From NCBI GenBank assembly GCA_029931535.1, contig JAQPZY010001684.1, positions 4,374,501 through 4,438,500 on the forward strand: a stretch of DNA of 64,000 bases, in the 5' to 3' direction. Every line of letters starts with the position of its first letter. Within the stretch, counting starts at the first letter, position 1. Source of the DNA: Margaritifera margaritifera. Taxonomy: Eukaryota; Mollusca; Bivalvia; Unionida; Margaritiferidae. Below, one piece after another: positions 1 to 11,344 of the stretch. The position numbers and the translations under genes were made by a program. The notes beneath the pieces are model-generated. The model was not told where the DNA came from. It saw only the letters and a list, made by a program, of their open reading frames with translations, and did not search any database.

Positions 1-288
1 AACCACTAAGTCCAGCAAACAACATTTTAAAGCTAGGGATGGCGAAGATAATGTGTTTCCCAACTCTGACGATCTAACTTTTCGTTAACCATTCTGAGAA
101 CAGAGGATGCAGCCCTAACTTTTAAGCTGTGTTTAAAATTCTGAGATTCTATTAACAAGACAGTTTATACATTGCATACATTTAATAACAACAACAACAA
201 ATATTCACATTTAATAAGCACAAAGTTCATGGTTTTTTTTTTTTTTTTTTTTTTCATCAGTCACACACATTGTCTTTGGTATAATCAG

Positions 289-546
289 CTACATGTACCT
301 CTTGTTTCCAAGTGTCGAATCCAAGACTTTTCCAGTCACGTACTTCCAGTCATAAATCTGTTGGTGTATCCAACGTGCTCTACACACTTCTTGGTAAGTA
401 TGAAAAGTCAACAAAGTATGACAAATGTCTTCCTCACACAGGTTACACAAATCGTATTCATCACTATTCGCAACACTTTTAACACAATGAGTTTTTTGCA
501 CACAGATACAGTTTTGGCACCCGACAAAAATGCCCCCACTTTTCAC
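289..546 (-). other. Cys-rich open stretch, unidentified
   Basis: This is an open minus-strand stretch of about 85 codons with a cluster of CxxC-like pairs (CQNC, then CNLC). Its first residues lie in the inverted-repeat arm of the adjoining insertion, so the apparent start is probably an artefact. I do not recognise a family. It may be a remnant interrupted by the 545-1850 insertion, or chance. Confidence 0.15.
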
Positions 547-1850
547 TAAATCGCCCTTATTGCAAAATTGTCTCCAATAAAAAACGCTGCACTTTTCACA
601 AAATTGCCCCCATTCCAGTCATTAACACCCCATGTGCTTCATTCTCTGCATTTATTATAACCTAAGAACCTCAGAAACATAAGGGGCCTTAGTAATATTT
701 GAAGATTTCACCAGGGGAACACGCTAATGTAGTGGTTAAAAATATATTTTTTTAAATAAAAAATGAATATATAATATTAAACAAACTCTTGTAGTTTCTT
801 TATTTACATATTTATTTTATTAGTGTAACTAGATTCAATATTAATTTAAAACAATTGAAGTTTTATTCTTTTAGCATACGACAGGATAAAAGTTACACGA
901 ATCAAAACGATGGTGTGTATGCACTTGATTAATTACACCTATTTATTTGAACTGAATGAATGCATGTATGTAAGGTTGGGGGGGGGGGTATTTTTTTATA
1001 GGAATCGATTTAGGCGTGATAACTGACCACTCCCCGTGGGCGCACATGTGATCTCCAGCTAATTATCGTATTCGATGTGTGATTCGCGCAAGAATCTCTT
1101 TGATCCACTGTTTTGTATTGTTTTTAAATCCAGATAACAAAACAACATACATCTGTTCACTTTTGTTGAAATAAAAAGTTTTACACAGACTGCAAAGAAT
1201 AGAAACATAAACTTTGATGTGGCTTAATTATACTCATTGCCTTGAATTAAACCTTTGTTTGTGTTATGATTATTTTTGTGCAAAAAAAAGACAAAGCATC
1301 AACTAAGCTTGCAATGGAAAGACCACAATGAGCTACAAGCCTTCAAAGCCTATTGAGAATTTATTGATGCAAACTTGCCTTGAAATAAAAAACTTGGGCA
1401 AGCCGAAAATGAAAATATATAACCTCGCTACACTCTGTCATCTCATAAACACAATGGCTAGTGACTGCATAGAGTGTAGGCAGCAAACATTCTAATTCTA
1501 ATTAACTAATTAAAAAAGCCAAGAACAAAATCAATCAAGGTTTAATTCAGCAATGAATTATAATAGTAAAAACAATCCATTCTAATTATCCTTAATGATA
1601 AGTAAGTATTAATTATCGGCGGGTGCATTACCAATGATTAAAAAGATGATTAATAGAGTATTATTCAAACATAGATCTATAAATGAACTGAACTGAACTA
1701 ATAAAAAAGGCAAGAACAAAATCAATACCATGTAAAAATTAAATTAAATTTAGCCTGGGCGTTTGTGACATCATGCGAGTTTGAAATGGGGGCGATCTTG
1801 TGAAAAGTGGTGGCGTTTTTTATGGGGGCGATTTTGCAATGGAGCAAATT
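545..1850. mobile_element. Non-autonomous insertion flanked by inverted repeats
   Basis: The arms at about 560-614 and 1785-1838 are inverted copies of each other. Both carry the elements TTGCAAAAT, AAAAAACGC, CTTTTCACAA and GCCCCCAT in the same order on opposite strands. Each arm also contains short internal direct repeats of the TTTTCAC-AAATCGCCC type. The 1.2 kb between the arms is AT-rich with no credible coding sequence. This suggests a foldback or MITE-like element. Exact ends and a target duplication were not resolved. Confidence 0.4.
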
Positions 1851-2239
1851 GATTATAAATTTGCCACAAAGAATGTGCTGGTAAACGAAATCCAAGAAAT
1901 GTAGTTACACACACACACATACACACCAGGCATTGTTCAAAATTCAAAGAAATCATTACATCTTGTGGAAGGAGTTCTTTTGAAAGTATCTGGTAATCCA
2001 CTAAGTCTTGAACATTGCCATTGATTTTCTTCCATGGCATTTTGTGTAGCGCTGATGACAGAAGTCATGGTATGATAAGTCTTATAACGTTTTTGCAGTT
2101 TATCAATGTCTGACCATTTGAACATTTTCAAAGTAATCAGTCTTTTTATGGCATTGATATACCAGTGATTAAAATGTCTATGCCATTTTGATTGCAATTT
2201 GTCTTTGTGTTTCACTCGAATCGTGGCAAAGTCTCTGTA

Positions 2240-3121
2240 AATGCAATCTCGTAGCTACAAAGGTAAACTAAAATCCTCTCTTTCACACAAGTAATGCAAC
2301 CAATGTAAAGCTTTAGCAGAATATCGATGGCAGACAGATAGGATTAAGATGGTATGATGGCTATTTTGTTCTCGTATATAAACTTCTTTCGGTAGGCTAA
2401 TCCACATGCTTTGGCAATGGTAGAAGCTTCCTTCAAGGGATCGATACCTCAGTGATCCAGAAACAATTGTCAAGAGTTTCCACAACACCGTCATAATATG
2501 TCCACATCGGATCACAGGGGCTCGTTACAAAGAAAATTAGGAGTATCGGTCAATGTATAGAGGGCTGGGGGAAACCAACCTGCAACAATATAACATTGTT
2601 ACATGTTGGATCCCCCCAGCCCTCTAACCATTAACCGATACTCCTAATTTTCTTTCTAACCAGCCCCTGTGATCGGATCGAAAACATTTAAAAATTTCTT
2701 TTTGGAAATCAAAAGGGTCTGAAGAGTGAGTTTGGTACCAAGCTTAGATAGCTTCTTGTTGTTCTGTTCGCATACAGTCGGGGTTGTTTTAGTGAACCTC
2801 AGGCAAATGCAGGAGTACGACGTGTTGATTGGCTACGGTATTCAAAAATTGTGCAAAATAGCCTTTAGCCATTTTTGTCATTCCAAATGTTTTAGGCATT
2901 CTACTCAAAGGTATAGCCAAATAAATCATAGAATCTTTACACTGTATATTTCCCACTTTCATGTAAATGATTTTTGCTCCGTTCATGGTGGCTGTTGAAA
3001 ATTCAGTTCCTTGTTCTGAATAATATTTCAAAAGAAATTGTCCGTCGTATCCGGAGAAATTGTGAGCCATATTGTTGTTGTTGACTGCTTTACCCTCCCA
3101 TATTGTATCGGAGCACCCCAT
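2240..3121 (-). pseudogene. Polinton-type DNA polymerase B fragment, broken
   Basis: Read on the minus strand, 3121-2789 carries the exonuclease II-type motif AHNFSGYDGQF, followed by a segment ending in PLSRMPKTFGM, typical of viral/organellar family B polymerases of the Polinton type. After the MITE the frame resumes with a DVDIL motif and the blocks IDPLKEASTIAKACGLAYR and YSAKALHWL. Frameshifts and stops break it, and the palm domain with the catalytic aspartates is missing. The N-terminal side stops near a CA repeat at about 3.14 kb. It is a separate relic from the 6.4-20 kb element and lies on the opposite strand to that element's polymerase. Confidence 0.7.
2514..2671. mobile_element. 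hAT-like MITE (158 bp foldback)
   Basis: The element is an almost complete palindrome. The left arm 2514-2574 begins ACAGGGGCTCG and the right arm, reverse-complemented, begins CACAGGGGCTGG. Both run through GAGTATCGGT and AGAGGGCTGGGGG, with a short spacer containing CAATATAACATTG. It is flanked by 8 bp direct repeats ATCGGATC (2506-2513 and 2672-2679). CAGGGGC ends and an 8 bp duplication are hAT hallmarks. It is inserted inside the polymerase relic. Confidence 0.75.
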
Positions 3122-3710
3122 ATTTCAGGTTTCAGGTAATTAACACACACACACACACACTAGGTACTTACAACACACACACTAGGTACTTACTTAGGGG
3201 TCAAAGCTTTGAGGAACAGATGATTATGGACAGGACATAGAAATAATTTAGTTCATGCATAAACAATGACAGAGTCTGGAACAATTGGAGGAAGTCAGTA
3301 AAGCATTAGACCCCTATCCCCCCCATCCAATCTTGAAGGATCACATATATCACTAGAAAAAATACTTTTGCTTAGTGATAACGATCATAACTTGCATACA
3401 GTAACAGAATATGTATTTCAGAGTCGTAATAATACCAATCAATTCATAACTGCTAGCATATCTTTACACAGAAATAACCATGATGATAAAATTAACAACT
3501 ATGGTATAAATTGATTGAATTTGTAAATCAAATGATATGTATATAGCAAATGGAAGAGTCGGTGAAGACAAAGTAATTGGAAAACTTGCTTTTAAAAACA
3601 TAAATACAGTTGCATACCTGATTGTTTCTCCCGATGCGCTTATTTGAGTGTCCAATTTTTGTATTTTAGATTTCTGTCTTTTATTATCAAATATTCATTT
3701 TTCTCTGACC

Positions 3711-5579
3711 TTTAGTATAAGCACTACACTCGGAGAATATACAGAATCCAAAGCCAACTATTAGAAAACAACAGATGGGATCCTGAAAAGAAACAAATTT
3801 GTCTTGACAAAATTAAAAATAAAGATATTCAAGAAATTTTGACACAGATTAAAAACATTTCTGAAACTGATCAAGTAACTAAAATTAAACAAACCAAGTC
3901 ACAGAAAATATTATAAATCTATTTGCTGAGAGCGCGGGGAAAAGCTTCCCAATAAAGAGCATTCCGAAAAGGAATAAAAATAGTCAACCTTGGTTCAAAC
4001 CTGAATGTACGTCAGCCAGAAAGAAGTACCACATATGAAAAAATATTTTCTTTGAATGAAAACGGACAAAACATAAAGTTAAAAATGAACTCTTCGATAT
4101 TACCTAAGCCAATTTAAAGGGACAATGCAAGATAAAATAAGACTTATGGGTTTAAAAACAGTAAACAATTTTGGAATCGCATTAACTCTGTAGAGAAGGC
4201 TGGTCATACCATACAAGTTGATATAAATGACTTGTACGAATATTTTAAAGATCTAAACTAGGATGATCTAGATAGAACTGATGAGCTTAATTTAACTAAG
4301 GTTATTAATATCCCATCTGCAATGGATAATCCAATTACTGAATATGAAATTCGGAAAGCATTGTAAAATTTCAAGAATAACAAAACTCCAGGGTTAGATG
4401 AAGTATGTAATGAACGCCTTAAATGTACTGAATCTATTACTGAATCCATTTGTATCGAAATATTTGTTTCATTTTTCATTTTAATAATGAACACAGGAAT
4501 AATTCCATATGCATGGTCTGCCGGGGAAATAAAGCCAATATATAAAAAGCAGACCCTAAGCAAGTAATTATAGACCTATAAGATTACTTAGCTGCTAAGG
4601 AAAGCTTTTGACCTCAATAATCAATAACAGATTCAATGATTATTTCTCTGGTATATCATTTTTAAATGATTCTCAGGCTGGATTTAGATCAGGTTATTCT
4701 ACCACTGACCATGTCTTTGCAATAAATAATCGCACAGAATATATGAAATTGTCAACAACAACAAAAAAACAAACAAACAAAAACAACAACATATTGTCTA
4801 TTTGTTGATTTAGAACAAATTTTTGATAAAATATGAAAAATAGAATTATGGGAAAAAAATTTTAAAAAGCGGCGTTTCAGGGAATTTATGTAATGTCATA
4901 TGTATAAAGACACTAAATAAAATATAAATGGCAATGGCAATGTTTTTAGTTTATGTTTTCTTCTTTCCCTGCATGAAAGGAGTTCGCCAGGCTGAAAATG
5001 TATCACCCTTATTGTTTGCTATCTAAATGACCTTGAAAAATACCTTGAATCGAAACATTGCACTTGCATCAAACTAAAAATTTCAGACAGTAAAATTACT
5101 AAATATTTCAAATTATTTATTCTTTATGGGTCGGAAATTTGGGGCTTTGAAAATTGCAAGTTCATTGAGAACAGTCATACAGCTTTCCTAAGATGGGTTT
5201 TAAAAATAAAAAGAGTACCCAGTTGTACATGTTTTATGGAGAAACTGGAAGACAACCACTTATCTTGGTGTGAAAATGGACGCCGTCAAGTATTGGTGTA
5301 GACTATTTGAGGAAAGACAGGCCAAATACGCGAAAGTCATTTATAATATTATACTGAATGATATCAAAACACATAATAATACTTATCGATGGTTTGATTA
5401 CGTTAAATATATTTTCAAAGAATGTGGATTGGGATACATTTTGGTATTCGCAGTCTTTTCCTAATAAACTATGGGCTCATCAACAGTATGAAGAGCAGAC
5501 TAACGCACATATATCTTCAGGCATGGAACGCAACAAAATTTATGTAGGAAGGGAAATACCTATAGGCTTTTTAAAATAA
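3711..5579 (+). pseudogene. Decayed LINE (non-LTR retrotransposon) ORF2, reverse transcriptase and C-terminus
   Basis: Plus-strand fragments in shifting frames line up as a non-LTR reverse transcriptase. The finger motif NNKTPGLDEVCNERLK is at about 4376-4425, a W-x-G-E-I-K-P-I-Y block at 4516-4545, a SQAGFRSGYSTTDHVF-like block at 4672-4720, and a G-V-R-Q-x-E-N-V-S-P-L-L-F block at about 4980-5015. A C-terminal GETGRQPL segment at 5240 leads into tail ORFs ending near 5579. The 5' endonuclease domain is absent, so the copy is 5'-truncated and full of stops. The C-terminal pattern suggests a jockey/CR1-type clade, but the family is not settled. Confidence 0.75.
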
Positions 5580-6404
5580 AATTCAGTTTGAAGATTATTT
5601 AATTTGCGTTATTTGCTTTATATTGAGAGCTTCAAAACACTGTTTGCCAACTGAAACTGGCAAATGGCCAAATATTCCAAGAAAAGAAAGATTATTTCCA
5701 TTATGTAACAAAAATAATTAGGTGATGAATTTCATTACATATTTAGTTGTTCTTATTTCAAAACTGGAGGTAAACTCTACCTAAAATTAAATATCATAGA
5801 AATGAAATATATTACTTGTAATGATTTGTTTAATTCAAAAGGTATTGAACTTTTAAAGTAGTGTAAATCTATAAGAGTTATCATGTCGAAATCCAATTGA
5901 TAGTGGAATGGGGTTTTTCTTTTTTTGTAAGTTGAATTCCACATGTACGATTAATATTTCATGGAATGACATTTGACATTATGTTCAAAGCTGTTACTAT
6001 TAGTTGAATAATGTGGTAATCACCATTTAACTCTGTTATCTACAATACATTATTTACCGCAGTACAATGGTAACTACATCGTTAATCCCTTGTTGAAATG
6101 TGATATTAATGTTACTGGCATGCTTATCTATTTGTAATCTACATTGTACTCCTTATTTGTCATAATAGTGACCTGAGCGAAATAAACATTGTCTACCATT
6201 GACTGCAGTCTAAGATTCCAAAGCAAATTATTGATTCTGGAGAGCAGTTGCCTTTCATAAATGTAACAAACTGCCAAGTGAATATAATATTTAACAGCTT
6301 GACATTATAATCATAATCAAAGATTTTTTTGTGCTTTTAAAACTTTCTGAAAAGTTTTCCGTTGTGTGATTTTCAAGTAATGCATTTTGGAAAGTGAGTG
6401 GTTT
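5580..6404. other. No gene seen; probable LINE 3' tail and host DNA
   Basis: This AT-rich stretch has no coding signal. The part up to about 6,200 may be the 3' UTR of the LINE, because no other boundary is visible before it. The last bases before 6405 are the insertion site of the Polinton. Confidence 0.4.
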
Positions 6405-6679
6405 AGTAAAATAGGGCTATCAGTGCACTGGTTATGAACACCCAGACCTGACTACGTTTTGCTCGGTCGGTCCTGGTCTGCCATAACGTGCGATCAGTAG
6501 CTTATTTTACTATACTACTATGCGAGCTATTTTTTTATATCTATATATTATGTTTTAGATAAAAACTCTAATTGAATGCAAGCTTATTGTATAATAATGG
6601 ATCTGATAGCGGTTTTGGAAAGATTTATAAGTGCGCTTAAAGTCAAGTAGAAGTCAGCAAAATGGTATCAAATGATGTC
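6405..6679 (+). repeat. Polinton left terminal inverted repeat
   Basis: This matches the reverse complement of 19753-20028 along its whole length with scattered substitutions, ending at the shared block ATGGTATCAAATGATGTC. The outer 107 bp (6405-6511) can fold on itself: AGTAAAATA...CAGTGCAC faces GTGCGATCAG...TATTTTACT, and CAGACCTGAC faces GTCCTGGTCTG. The nuclease gene begins inside the repeat. Confidence 0.9.
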
Positions 6680-7786
6680 TACTACTATTAGTGATTCAGA
6701 GCTGGCTACGGTGCTTGGAGTCTTTGCTTTCGCTACCACTGGAGACATAGCCAGAAGAAAACTTGACGAGAAATCTGTCCAGGTGACGTTGTCATGTCTT
6801 TGGGGGAATATTATTTGAGCCAGTGATCAGAAGATATGTAGAGATCACCAAGGGTAAAAAAATCATTGACAACGATATTTGTATCAAGGCTATGGATGGT
6901 TTTAGATACAGTCCTGATGGCTACATGATTGACAACAACAAGACTCTTCTTTTAGAATTCAAATGTCAAGTTGCCTGAATATTATCTTCCGCAAATATTA
7001 TCGGGGGTGGAGGTCTCTATGGTGTCTTCCTATGGTCTGTTCGTCGACACTGTTTTTCACAAGTGCTCGCTAACACAACCTGGATTTTGCCCAGAATATG
7101 ACAGAACATTTTACAACAGAGATTACAGCAGATATGTAAAATATTCAGTCGCGTTTGGCATCGTAGGATTTTTTAGCGACTACGACGATTTCATTGACTT
7201 GGGTGAATCAACTGAAGTAGAATTGTTTGCATTTCTAAACAAAGACCTTATAGAGAATACGACAACATTATCGTCGAATTTGCGCGTCAACCACGAGATA
7301 TTTCTGATGCTATCGACTCCATCACTAGCAAGTGCACATACAGAAAACTGGTCGCGGTCTTGCCATGGAATATATTCAAGATCACTTATAACTATGTTGC
7401 TCGCGAACCGGGCTATGGCGAGACAATCCAGAACATTATATAAAAATAAGGCAACTTTTATCAGCATTTAAACAAAAGAATACTAGAGCATACAAGAACA
7501 CAGAGGACGCTTTGGTCAATTTTCCACCAGGGTGGTACTTAGAAGACGTCATGGAAAAGACAGTAGACATTACATCACTCAATGGCGCCTATGGATTTGT
7601 AAAGAGCGCTCTCAAAATGATTTATCAAACGTCAAGAGATAATAGAGAACATTTGAAGTGTACGCAGATATCGCTATCGAACTGGAAAGATCTAGACGGC
7701 TAGTAGGAGAAGAATACAACAAACTTGACCACAAGAAATCTATCTACGATTTTGTTAAAACCAAATTTGATGGCACCAAATTTTAA
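6672..7786 (+). pseudogene. Lambda-exonuclease/YqaJ-like nuclease (broken)
   Basis: The gene starts in the inner edge of the left TIR (ATG at 6672) and is broken by frameshifts near 6,790, 6,975 and 7,240-7,290. One frame shows GGILFEPVIRRYVE and then GFRYSPDGYM and LLLEFKCQV. The next frame continues with PEYYLPQILSGVEV. This order (FEP helix, SPDG with a catalytic acidic residue, E-x-K, then a PQ-containing helix) is that of the lambda exonuclease / YqaJ / viral alkaline nuclease fold, which resects DNA 5' to 3' for recombination. The C-terminal third (about 7290-7786) is of unknown role. Recombination with the polymerase's linear DNA product is an inferred function. Confidence 0.6.
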
Positions 7787-7799
7787 TCTAAATTATTGA

Positions 7800-9219
7800 T
7801 ATAATAAGGAATCATTTGACATGCACGCGTAGTCAGCATCTGGATCTTTTGTTTCTTTTTCGTTCAATTTTCTGTGTTTTATTCTTCTGGTTAGATTCAC
7901 TAATTGTAACGTACCAAAACTCAACTTGTTTATTATGTTTTTAATGAGCACTCCTAAGTTTCCAGCAGCACTGGCCGATTCCTTGTCATTGTAAAACTTT
8001 TGTTTACCTTGTCATATTTGTTTAGCTCGTTCCGCAACTGTGGCACTCTCATATGAGTTAACAAAAAAAAAAAAAGATTGAACATAACAATCTATTTTTA
8101 CGCTTTCTGGAGCGTGGTCCAGTTAGCGCTGTCATTGGACGCTTCTACACGCTATTGTGGATGTATTTAGTTGCAACTGATCTGCTTCTAAGTTGAAAGC
8201 GCCAAATAGCAACCGCCACAGGACAATCTATTCTGATCCAAAAATTATTATAAACGTCTGCTGAAACCCATTCGCTGTTTTGACGCAGTAGATACGTGGT
8301 CAGTAAAAGCCAGACGTGCTCTAAAGGCAGCGAATGATCCGATGATGCAGAGGGGATTATCAGATGATGCAGGGGCGATGAATCCGATTATCGGATTATA
8401 ATCCGTTGCGATTATCGGAATAGGACGAAAGCGATTGAATATGCCCTATGTTATTTTTATTAGCTTGGAATCCACATACAGTTTAGTTGTCGCATCTGCA
8501 TTATCAGATGGTAGTCCCACTTTTTGGATCTAAGCAAAGGTCGCATTGATTCCAGCGCCAGTAACTTCAAATATAACTGAGTTTACATGGTTGGTAATTC
8601 TATGATTGGACTATAAAATGCTTCAGATGAACTTTCAACAAAAATCCGCCTTGCGGGCGAATGACAAACAAAACAGGGATTTACCCACTGGCAGATCCGT
8701 AGTCATTCCAATATATCTGCTGCTTACTGTGGTAATTACGCTAGCCAAAATGTTGCCATTTGCGCTAAGTTTTGTATCTGCATACTCTTTGGTGGCTGCA
8801 TCTTTTTCAGTTTCTGGCATGTCTAAGTTTGTCATTTGTTTAGAATTCAAGTCGATGTTACCAGTCATTGTTCCACCAGCTAGCAACAAAACATATGGCC
8901 CTGACACTAACATTTCATTGCCAAGGATTACGATGCCAAGTTTTGTCGTACAGAAAGTAAGCTTCCTCAAGGAAAATTTGTATTGGCATCTGTTAACAAT
9001 ACAGCATTTGCATACTTATCTGCATACTGTTTATTGGCTGCATCTGCGTTATCTGCTGGTGTAGCCACATTTGTAATCTTTTGCAAAGACACGTTTGACG
9101 GTCCAGACATAGTATCACCAGTTTTTACCTAGCGCTTGTTGAGTTCTGCATCAGAAATGGCTGTTGTTGTGCTCGATTTAGCGCCGCCATTAACTACCAA
9201 AAGCTGTATAATTACTCAT
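7800..9219 (-). pseudogene. Fiber/tail-collar-like protein with repeats and discoidin-like C-terminus (broken)
   Basis: Minus-strand gene starting near ATG 9219, about 30 bp from the divergent ATPase. It contains at least three copies of a repeat of the form G-x-T-M-[ST]-G...I-T-N-[LV]...P...DAA-x-K-x-Y-[AV]-D: GDTMSGPSNVSLQKITNV near 9110, GGTMTGNIDLNSKQMTNL near 8870, and a degenerate VGLPSDNADATTKLYVDSKL near 8465-8520. Phage and adintovirus fibers use such collagen-like or beta-helical repeats. The C-terminal part near 8100-8230 has IWRF...LRSRS and ASNDSANWTTL blocks resembling F5/8 type C (discoidin) domains that bind sugars. Receptor binding is inferred. Several stops and shifts are present, and the 3' end is approximate. 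Confidence 0.6.
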
Positions 9220-9249
9220 TATACATAACTCTATCTATAAAACATTTGC

Positions 9250-9818
9250 ATCATCAACTTTGACTCAGAAGACATCAAAAAGTCTAGACATCACTTTTTG
9301 TTTCCCGATTGCCATTACGTGATTGTTGGTCCAACCGGTCGCGGCAAAACCAAGTTGCTTTTAAATATGCTGCTTAACAATGGACTTAATTATGACAGAG
9401 TAATTATTTACACTCTTAATCCAAGTCAAGATAAATACAAACCATTTAGTGATTTTGACGAGGCTGTTGCTAAGCACAACAAGACCGCCACGTTCACAAC
9501 ATGAATAAAATCAAAGAATACTTTTTGCTGTCACGAAACATGCGCTGCAATTCTGTTTAATTTGCTCAATCTTACTATGACGTTCCAAAATACATTCGCC
9601 GCAAAGTTTCTTTTGTATTATGTTCTGGCCTGGATAATTGCGACAGAAATTCTATTGCGCGTGATCATTGTCATTGCATAGATGCTGCTAAATTTAAGCA
9701 ATGTTATCACGAGGCCACTGGCAGCAGCAAACATGATTCTATGACTTTTCACAGAGATGCAGAACACGTTTCTGAGATGTGTCGTCGTGGCTTTGACGGA
9801 TTATATTTGCCAGATTAA
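9250..9818 (+). pseudogene. FtsK/A32-like DNA packaging ATPase with internal deletion
   Basis: The N-terminal part carries a Walker A loop VGPTGRGKTKLLLNMLL (about 9325-9375). The frame stops at 9504. The C-terminal part resumes immediately with FAQSYYDVPKYIRRKVSF, SIARDHCH and RRGFDGLYLPD and ends at 9818. The middle, which should carry Walker B acidic residues, is absent, so roughly a quarter to a third of the usual protein is deleted. A stop also lies inside the second part (NSV* before FAQSYY). The family packages viral DNA into capsids. No clean ATG is visible, so the start is approximate. Confidence 0.8.
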
Positions 9819-9905
9819 TTGGCAACAGTCTGTCATATTAACTGATCACAATCTGTTGTATTAACTGCGACAGCTGCAATATTTTATGCAAATACATTGT
9901 ATACA

Positions 9906-10625
9906 ATGCCGTTTGTAAAAAAAGAAGATCAGAAGGATAAAACTGAGGTTATGCGTAAATACTTACAGTAGCAGCAACAATTACCTGGCCGCGTTCTTGT
10001 AGAAAAAATAGGCCAACAAGACTTTCAGCGCAATCTAGCACACAAATTATTTCAGCCAGTGACAACAGCAATAACTAAAACCGCTTCTCCACTTGACAAA
10101 AAACAGGACAATCAAATTAAAGATAAAAAAGTGACCGATGCGGTCTAAGCAAATTTATTGCTGTCGCTAAATACCAAACAGAAAAAACAAGAACAGATTT
10201 CAGAACAGCAGCTTCAGGAGCTACAAAAATGAACAGCGCAGGCATCACCAGCACAACCATCTGAATCTGAGGAAATTTTGAGGAAGTGGTGTATGAGCCA
10301 GTTGAAAAGGCGACAAGTTGAAAAGAACCTGCTGAATGGGTCAAAACTCTCACAACAGATGAATACAGAGATTTTATTGCAAATATTGCTTTACAGTCCA
10401 ACCAGTTGAAAGAGAAAAAAACATTATCTCAAAAATATCTTGAAGCTGCATTAAAGACGAGAGAAGACCTTGCAAAAGCAAACATGTACTTTAGCAGAAA
10501 AGCTGGAAAAAACTGATCTGAAGTTAGGAGAGCTTGTTGAAGAGGGCAAACAAAATAGAGAGGAGCTAGAAACAAGCTGGCAACATTGGAGTGGAAGTTG
10601 ATAATGAAATCTTAGAGATACTAGA
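9906..10625 (+). pseudogene. Coiled-coil-rich Polinton protein of unknown function (broken)
   Basis: It starts at ATG 9906 (MPFVKKEDQKDKTEVMRKY) and runs through several frames with a Lys/Gln/Glu-rich composition, long heptad-like stretches such as QISEQQLQELQK and LAKANMYF, and a C-terminal ILDHLLQQSLLSNADYKVLY. Internal stops include 9969 and 10147. A charged coiled-coil protein next to the ATPase is common in Polinton/adintovirus maps, and a virion or scaffold role is only a guess. Confidence 0.45.
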
Positions 10626-10752
10626 CCATTTACTTCAACAAAGTTTACTTAGTAATGCCGATTACAAAGTTTTGTACAATGATCTGATATAGACGATCTG
10701 TCGCAAACTCTTCTCAGAATCATTAATGAGCATAAAGCCTTCACCGCTCATT

Positions 10753-10860
10753 TATTATCCCATCAACAATGTCAACTGCATACCAGAAATCACAATGTCA
10801 ATTACGGACCAATCTGGAAACAATATCAGTCTTAACAATGAACATTTTATCTGCATTTGA
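10753..10860 (+). pseudogene. Possible penton (minor capsid) C-terminal remnant
   Basis: A 35-codon open stretch reads YYPINNVNCIPEITMSITDQ and then GNNISLNNEHF before a stop. This pattern (I-x-I-x-D-Q-x-G-N followed by a beta-strand) resembles the last strands of Polinton minor capsid proteins of the penton jelly-roll type. The remaining 300 or so residues expected upstream are not visible, so the gene would be almost wholly deleted. The similarity is short and uncertain. Confidence 0.3.
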
Positions 10861-10896
10861 GAGCGCTAGCCAAAACTATGTAACCAGGTTGTATAA

Positions 10897-11329
10897 ATGA
10901 AGCCAATACGAATTAAGCGCAAAAAAGATCAATGGAGGATTTTTTTCAACACTGTTCTCAAAGGCTTCTAAGGCTGCGTCCGGCATAGTCAAACGAGTTG
11001 TTCCACTGGCCCTTGATGCCGCAAAACGTGCCACTTCAACAGTAGAATCAGCAGTTGGACAAACGATTGCAGACAAGATTAAGGGGACAACAGCGCCAAA
11101 ACAACCTGTTATGCTACAGCCGCCTGTTACATTGGAGCCTGTCAAAAAACATCAAGGAAACAGCACCAAAAAATAAGCTGAACGTGTAACTGCAAAAAAA
11201 CAATATATATTGTCTAAGCGCGGTGACGAAATTATGAATGAACTTGAGATGCACACGTCAGCAGCAAATGCGAGAGCAGCATTGTCCAGTATCATGGCAG
11301 GATCCGGTCTAAACAGAATTTATGTGTAA
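10897..11329 (+). pseudogene. Small basic/amphipathic capsid protein, pVI-like (broken)
   Basis: It starts at ATG 10897 (MKPIRIKRKK) and shifts frame within an A-run at about 10920. It continues with GGFFSTLFSKASKAASGIVK and alternating Ala-rich and basic helices up to about 11175. After another shift it ends with NARAALSSIMAGSGLNRIYV at 11329. The GG site and amphipathic helices recall small adenovirus-like core/cement proteins cleaved by adenain, and this is an inference from composition and position just upstream of the major capsid gene. Confidence 0.45.
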
Positions 11330-11344
11330 CAAGGATGTATAAAC

